DNA of 8,047 nt from Verrucomicrobiales bacterium (GTDB lineage Bacteria > Verrucomicrobiota > Verrucomicrobiia > Verrucomicrobiales > DEV007): contig QIKC01000291.1 of the NCBI GenBank assembly GCA_003232855.1, positions 1 to 8,047 of the forward strand, given 5' to 3'. How positions within the stretch are numbered: the first letter of the stretch is position 1; each line of letters opens with the position of its first letter. Positions 6,981-8,047 of the stretch are shown here, in pieces. Under the pieces are notes generated by a model. It did no database searches and was not told where the DNA came from. It saw nothing but the letters and a program-made list of their open reading frames with translations. The position numbers and the translations under genes are program-made.

Positions 6981-7910
6981 ATGAGTGGCATCGTTTTTCT
7001 GCTGCTGGCTCAAGGCGCCGGAGCAGTGGATTTGAACGTGGATGACCGCCCTTTGGTATATCGGGTGACCTTGCAAAAAACGCCGTCGCGAGCGATTGCT
7101 GTCGGCTATCCTAACCAGTTCAATTATGTCGTGGACAGCACCTCCCTGACACCTTTGTATATCTGGACGGGCGGATTTCTCAACCTTAATGGCGAGTTGA
7201 AAGGGCGCGGAGGGAATCCTTGTTCGATTCGAGGGGCTCGCGTTGAGCTGAACCTATCACGCTCACCGCTGCGTTTTGGCGATCCTACCCAGGAACCTGA
7301 TAATACCGTTTTCATCGGCTACCGCAGACAGGGGCGTGAGGCACCGGTGTTCCAAGCTGAGATTGACGGACAACCCATCGCGATGCGCTTGTGGAGCGAA
7401 ACAAAAAATCAGGTGACGATTGAATATGAGCTGGCAGAGGATCGCCAACAGCAGGTCTATTTTTCGACCTCGGGATTTACTCGAGAAGCCGTGACTCCAG
7501 GGCAAGGAGTGACTTGGTTGGCAGACGGATCTGCGCTGACGCTTCCAGTGGGGAAAAAGTCATTTCGTGTGACCTTGGATTTGACCGGCCGAAAGGGACT
7601 GGTGATGAAAAAACAAAAAGTAACGGGTCGTTTGTTGTACACGCAGTATTGCAGTGCCTGCCACTCGCTCAACGGTTTGAAAATGATCGGCCCGACGTTC
7701 AAGGAGCTGTGGGGAAAAACGAAAACAGTGCTGGTGAAAGGACAGCGCGTGGATGCCGAATACATCAAACGCTCGGTAATCGATCCTCAGCATGACATTG
7801 TCGATGGTTACGCGCTGGTTCCCATGCCTAGTTTCAAAGGTATCTTGTCAGCGAAAGAAATTGATTTGCTGGTTTCTTTTATCAAGCAGAACGAGGAGCA
7901 GGAGAAGTGA
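6981..7910 (+). CDS. Exported c-type cytochrome with N-terminal W-x-GG domain
   Basis: From ATG 6981 the product is 309 aa. The same frame is open upstream to a TTG at 6783 and contains the displaced propeller tail, so a longer or fused product is possible. Residues 1-15 (MSGIVFLLLAQGAGA) resemble a signal peptide with a weak, uncharged start. Residues about 30-205 form a beta-rich domain with FNY ... YIWTGGFLN and FIGYRRQGREAPVFQAEIDG, a type found beside hemes and propellers in PVC proteins. The C-terminal ~100 residues are a class I cytochrome c: heme motif C224-S-A-C227-H228, GPTFKELWG, and a likely axial Met282 in VPMPSF before a final helix. The layout resembles the cytochrome domain fused to some COX2 subunits. 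It probably accepts electrons from the adjacent propeller protein in the periplasm. No Shine-Dalgarno precedes 6981. TAATGA (6979-6984) overlaps the start, as in coupled genes, but those stops are in another frame. Confidence 0.75.
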   Translation: MSGIVFLLLAQGAGAVDLNVDDRPLVYRVTLQKTPSRAIAVGYPNQFNYVVDSTSLTPLYIWTGGFLNLNGELKGRGGNPCSIRGARVELNLSRSPLRFGDPTQEPDNTVFIGYRRQGREAPVFQAEIDGQPIAMRLWSETKNQVTIEYELAEDRQQQVYFSTSGFTREAVTPGQGVTWLADGSALTLPVGKKSFRVTLDLTGRKGLVMKKQKVTGRLLYTQYCSACHSLNGLKMIGPTFKELWGKTKTVLVKGQRVDAEYIKRSVIDPQHDIVDGYALVPMPSFKGILSAKEIDLLVSFIKQNEEQEK

Positions 7911-7920
7911 TTGCGTTAAA
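7911..7920. repeat. Direct repeat TTGCGTTAAA, right copy
   Basis: Identical to 4930-4939. It begins at the first base after the cytochrome stop codon TGA (7908-7910). Confidence 0.3.
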
Positions 7921-7950
7921 GGGAGCGGTGAGGCTGCCGACAAACCCGCA

Positions 7951-8023
7951 TTGTAGCTCGATCACCCGAAGGTGAACTGCTTGAAGATCCTACGACCGGA
8001 ACGAACTCGCCGAGGAAATGGCC
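7951..8023. repeat. Possible relative of the 4.5-kb intergenic repeat
   Basis: TGTAGCT (7952-7958) is followed by a small hairpin, TCACC (7962-7966) / GGTGA (7971-7975) with a CGAA loop, and later by GGAAATGGCC (8014-8023). The 4.5-kb block has the same order: TGTAGCT (4524-4530), a GGGG/CCCC hairpin, then GGAATGGCC (4560-4568). The hairpin after the cytochrome gene lacks a T-run, so it is not a good terminator. The rest, to 8047, shows nothing recognisable. Confidence 0.25.
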
Positions 8024-8047
8024 GTTTTCTCCCAGGCACTAGCGAAA

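Noticed and set aside
7962..7975. An intrinsic terminator after the cytochrome gene
   Set aside because: The stem is only 5 bp and is followed by ACTGCTTGAAG, with no T-run.
1..8047. CRISPR array, tRNA, rRNA, transposase or toxin-antitoxin pair
   Set aside because: No regularly spaced repeats, no tRNA-like cloverleaf, no rRNA-like sequence and no transposase or toxin-like coding region were seen on either strand.

Overview
The window looks like chromosomal DNA of a bacterium from the PVC superphylum, most likely Verrucomicrobiota. This is an inference from protein style: a secreted sorbosone-dehydrogenase-like beta-propeller next to a c-type cytochrome carrying a W-x-GG domain, and a long SMC with a characteristic N-terminus. 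No rRNA or other phylogenetic marker is present to confirm it.

Layout. (1) Positions 1-340, minus strand: the first 113 codons of a lipoprotein with a polysaccharide-deacetylase-type fold, cut by the window edge. (2) 341-611: a divergent intergenic region with a GAAA-capped hairpin and a small inverted repeat in AT-rich DNA. (3) 612-4442, plus strand: a complete smc gene of 1276 aa with every ATPase motif, a hinge, and an acidic insertion in the returning arm beside the C-terminal head. (4) 4443-4989: about 550 bp without a convincing gene, holding a cluster of GC-rich inverted repeats and then a pyrimidine-rich stretch. (5) 4990-7910, plus strand: a secreted beta-propeller protein followed by a c-type cytochrome. 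The propeller gene is broken near its 3' end by a -1 frame change at an AAAA run (6810-6813). Its last ~55 codons continue in the frame that also encodes the cytochrome. (6) 7911-8047: a tail with a small hairpin and sequence words shared with the 4.5-kb repeat cluster.

How the genes relate. smc is a housekeeping chromosome-organisation gene and has no visible functional link to its neighbours. The propeller and cytochrome look like one functional unit: an exported, possibly PQQ-dependent, dehydrogenase-like protein and its probable electron acceptor. The base and codon usage of this pair (many T/A-ending codons) differs visibly from smc (mostly C/G-ending).

I did not find a clearly new biological system. 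The observations most worth checking are the frame change with a 7-bp stem-loop just downstream (sequence error, mutation or recoding), the in-frame join of propeller tail to cytochrome through a signal-peptide-like segment, the acidic SMC insertion, and the palindrome-rich intergenic DNA.
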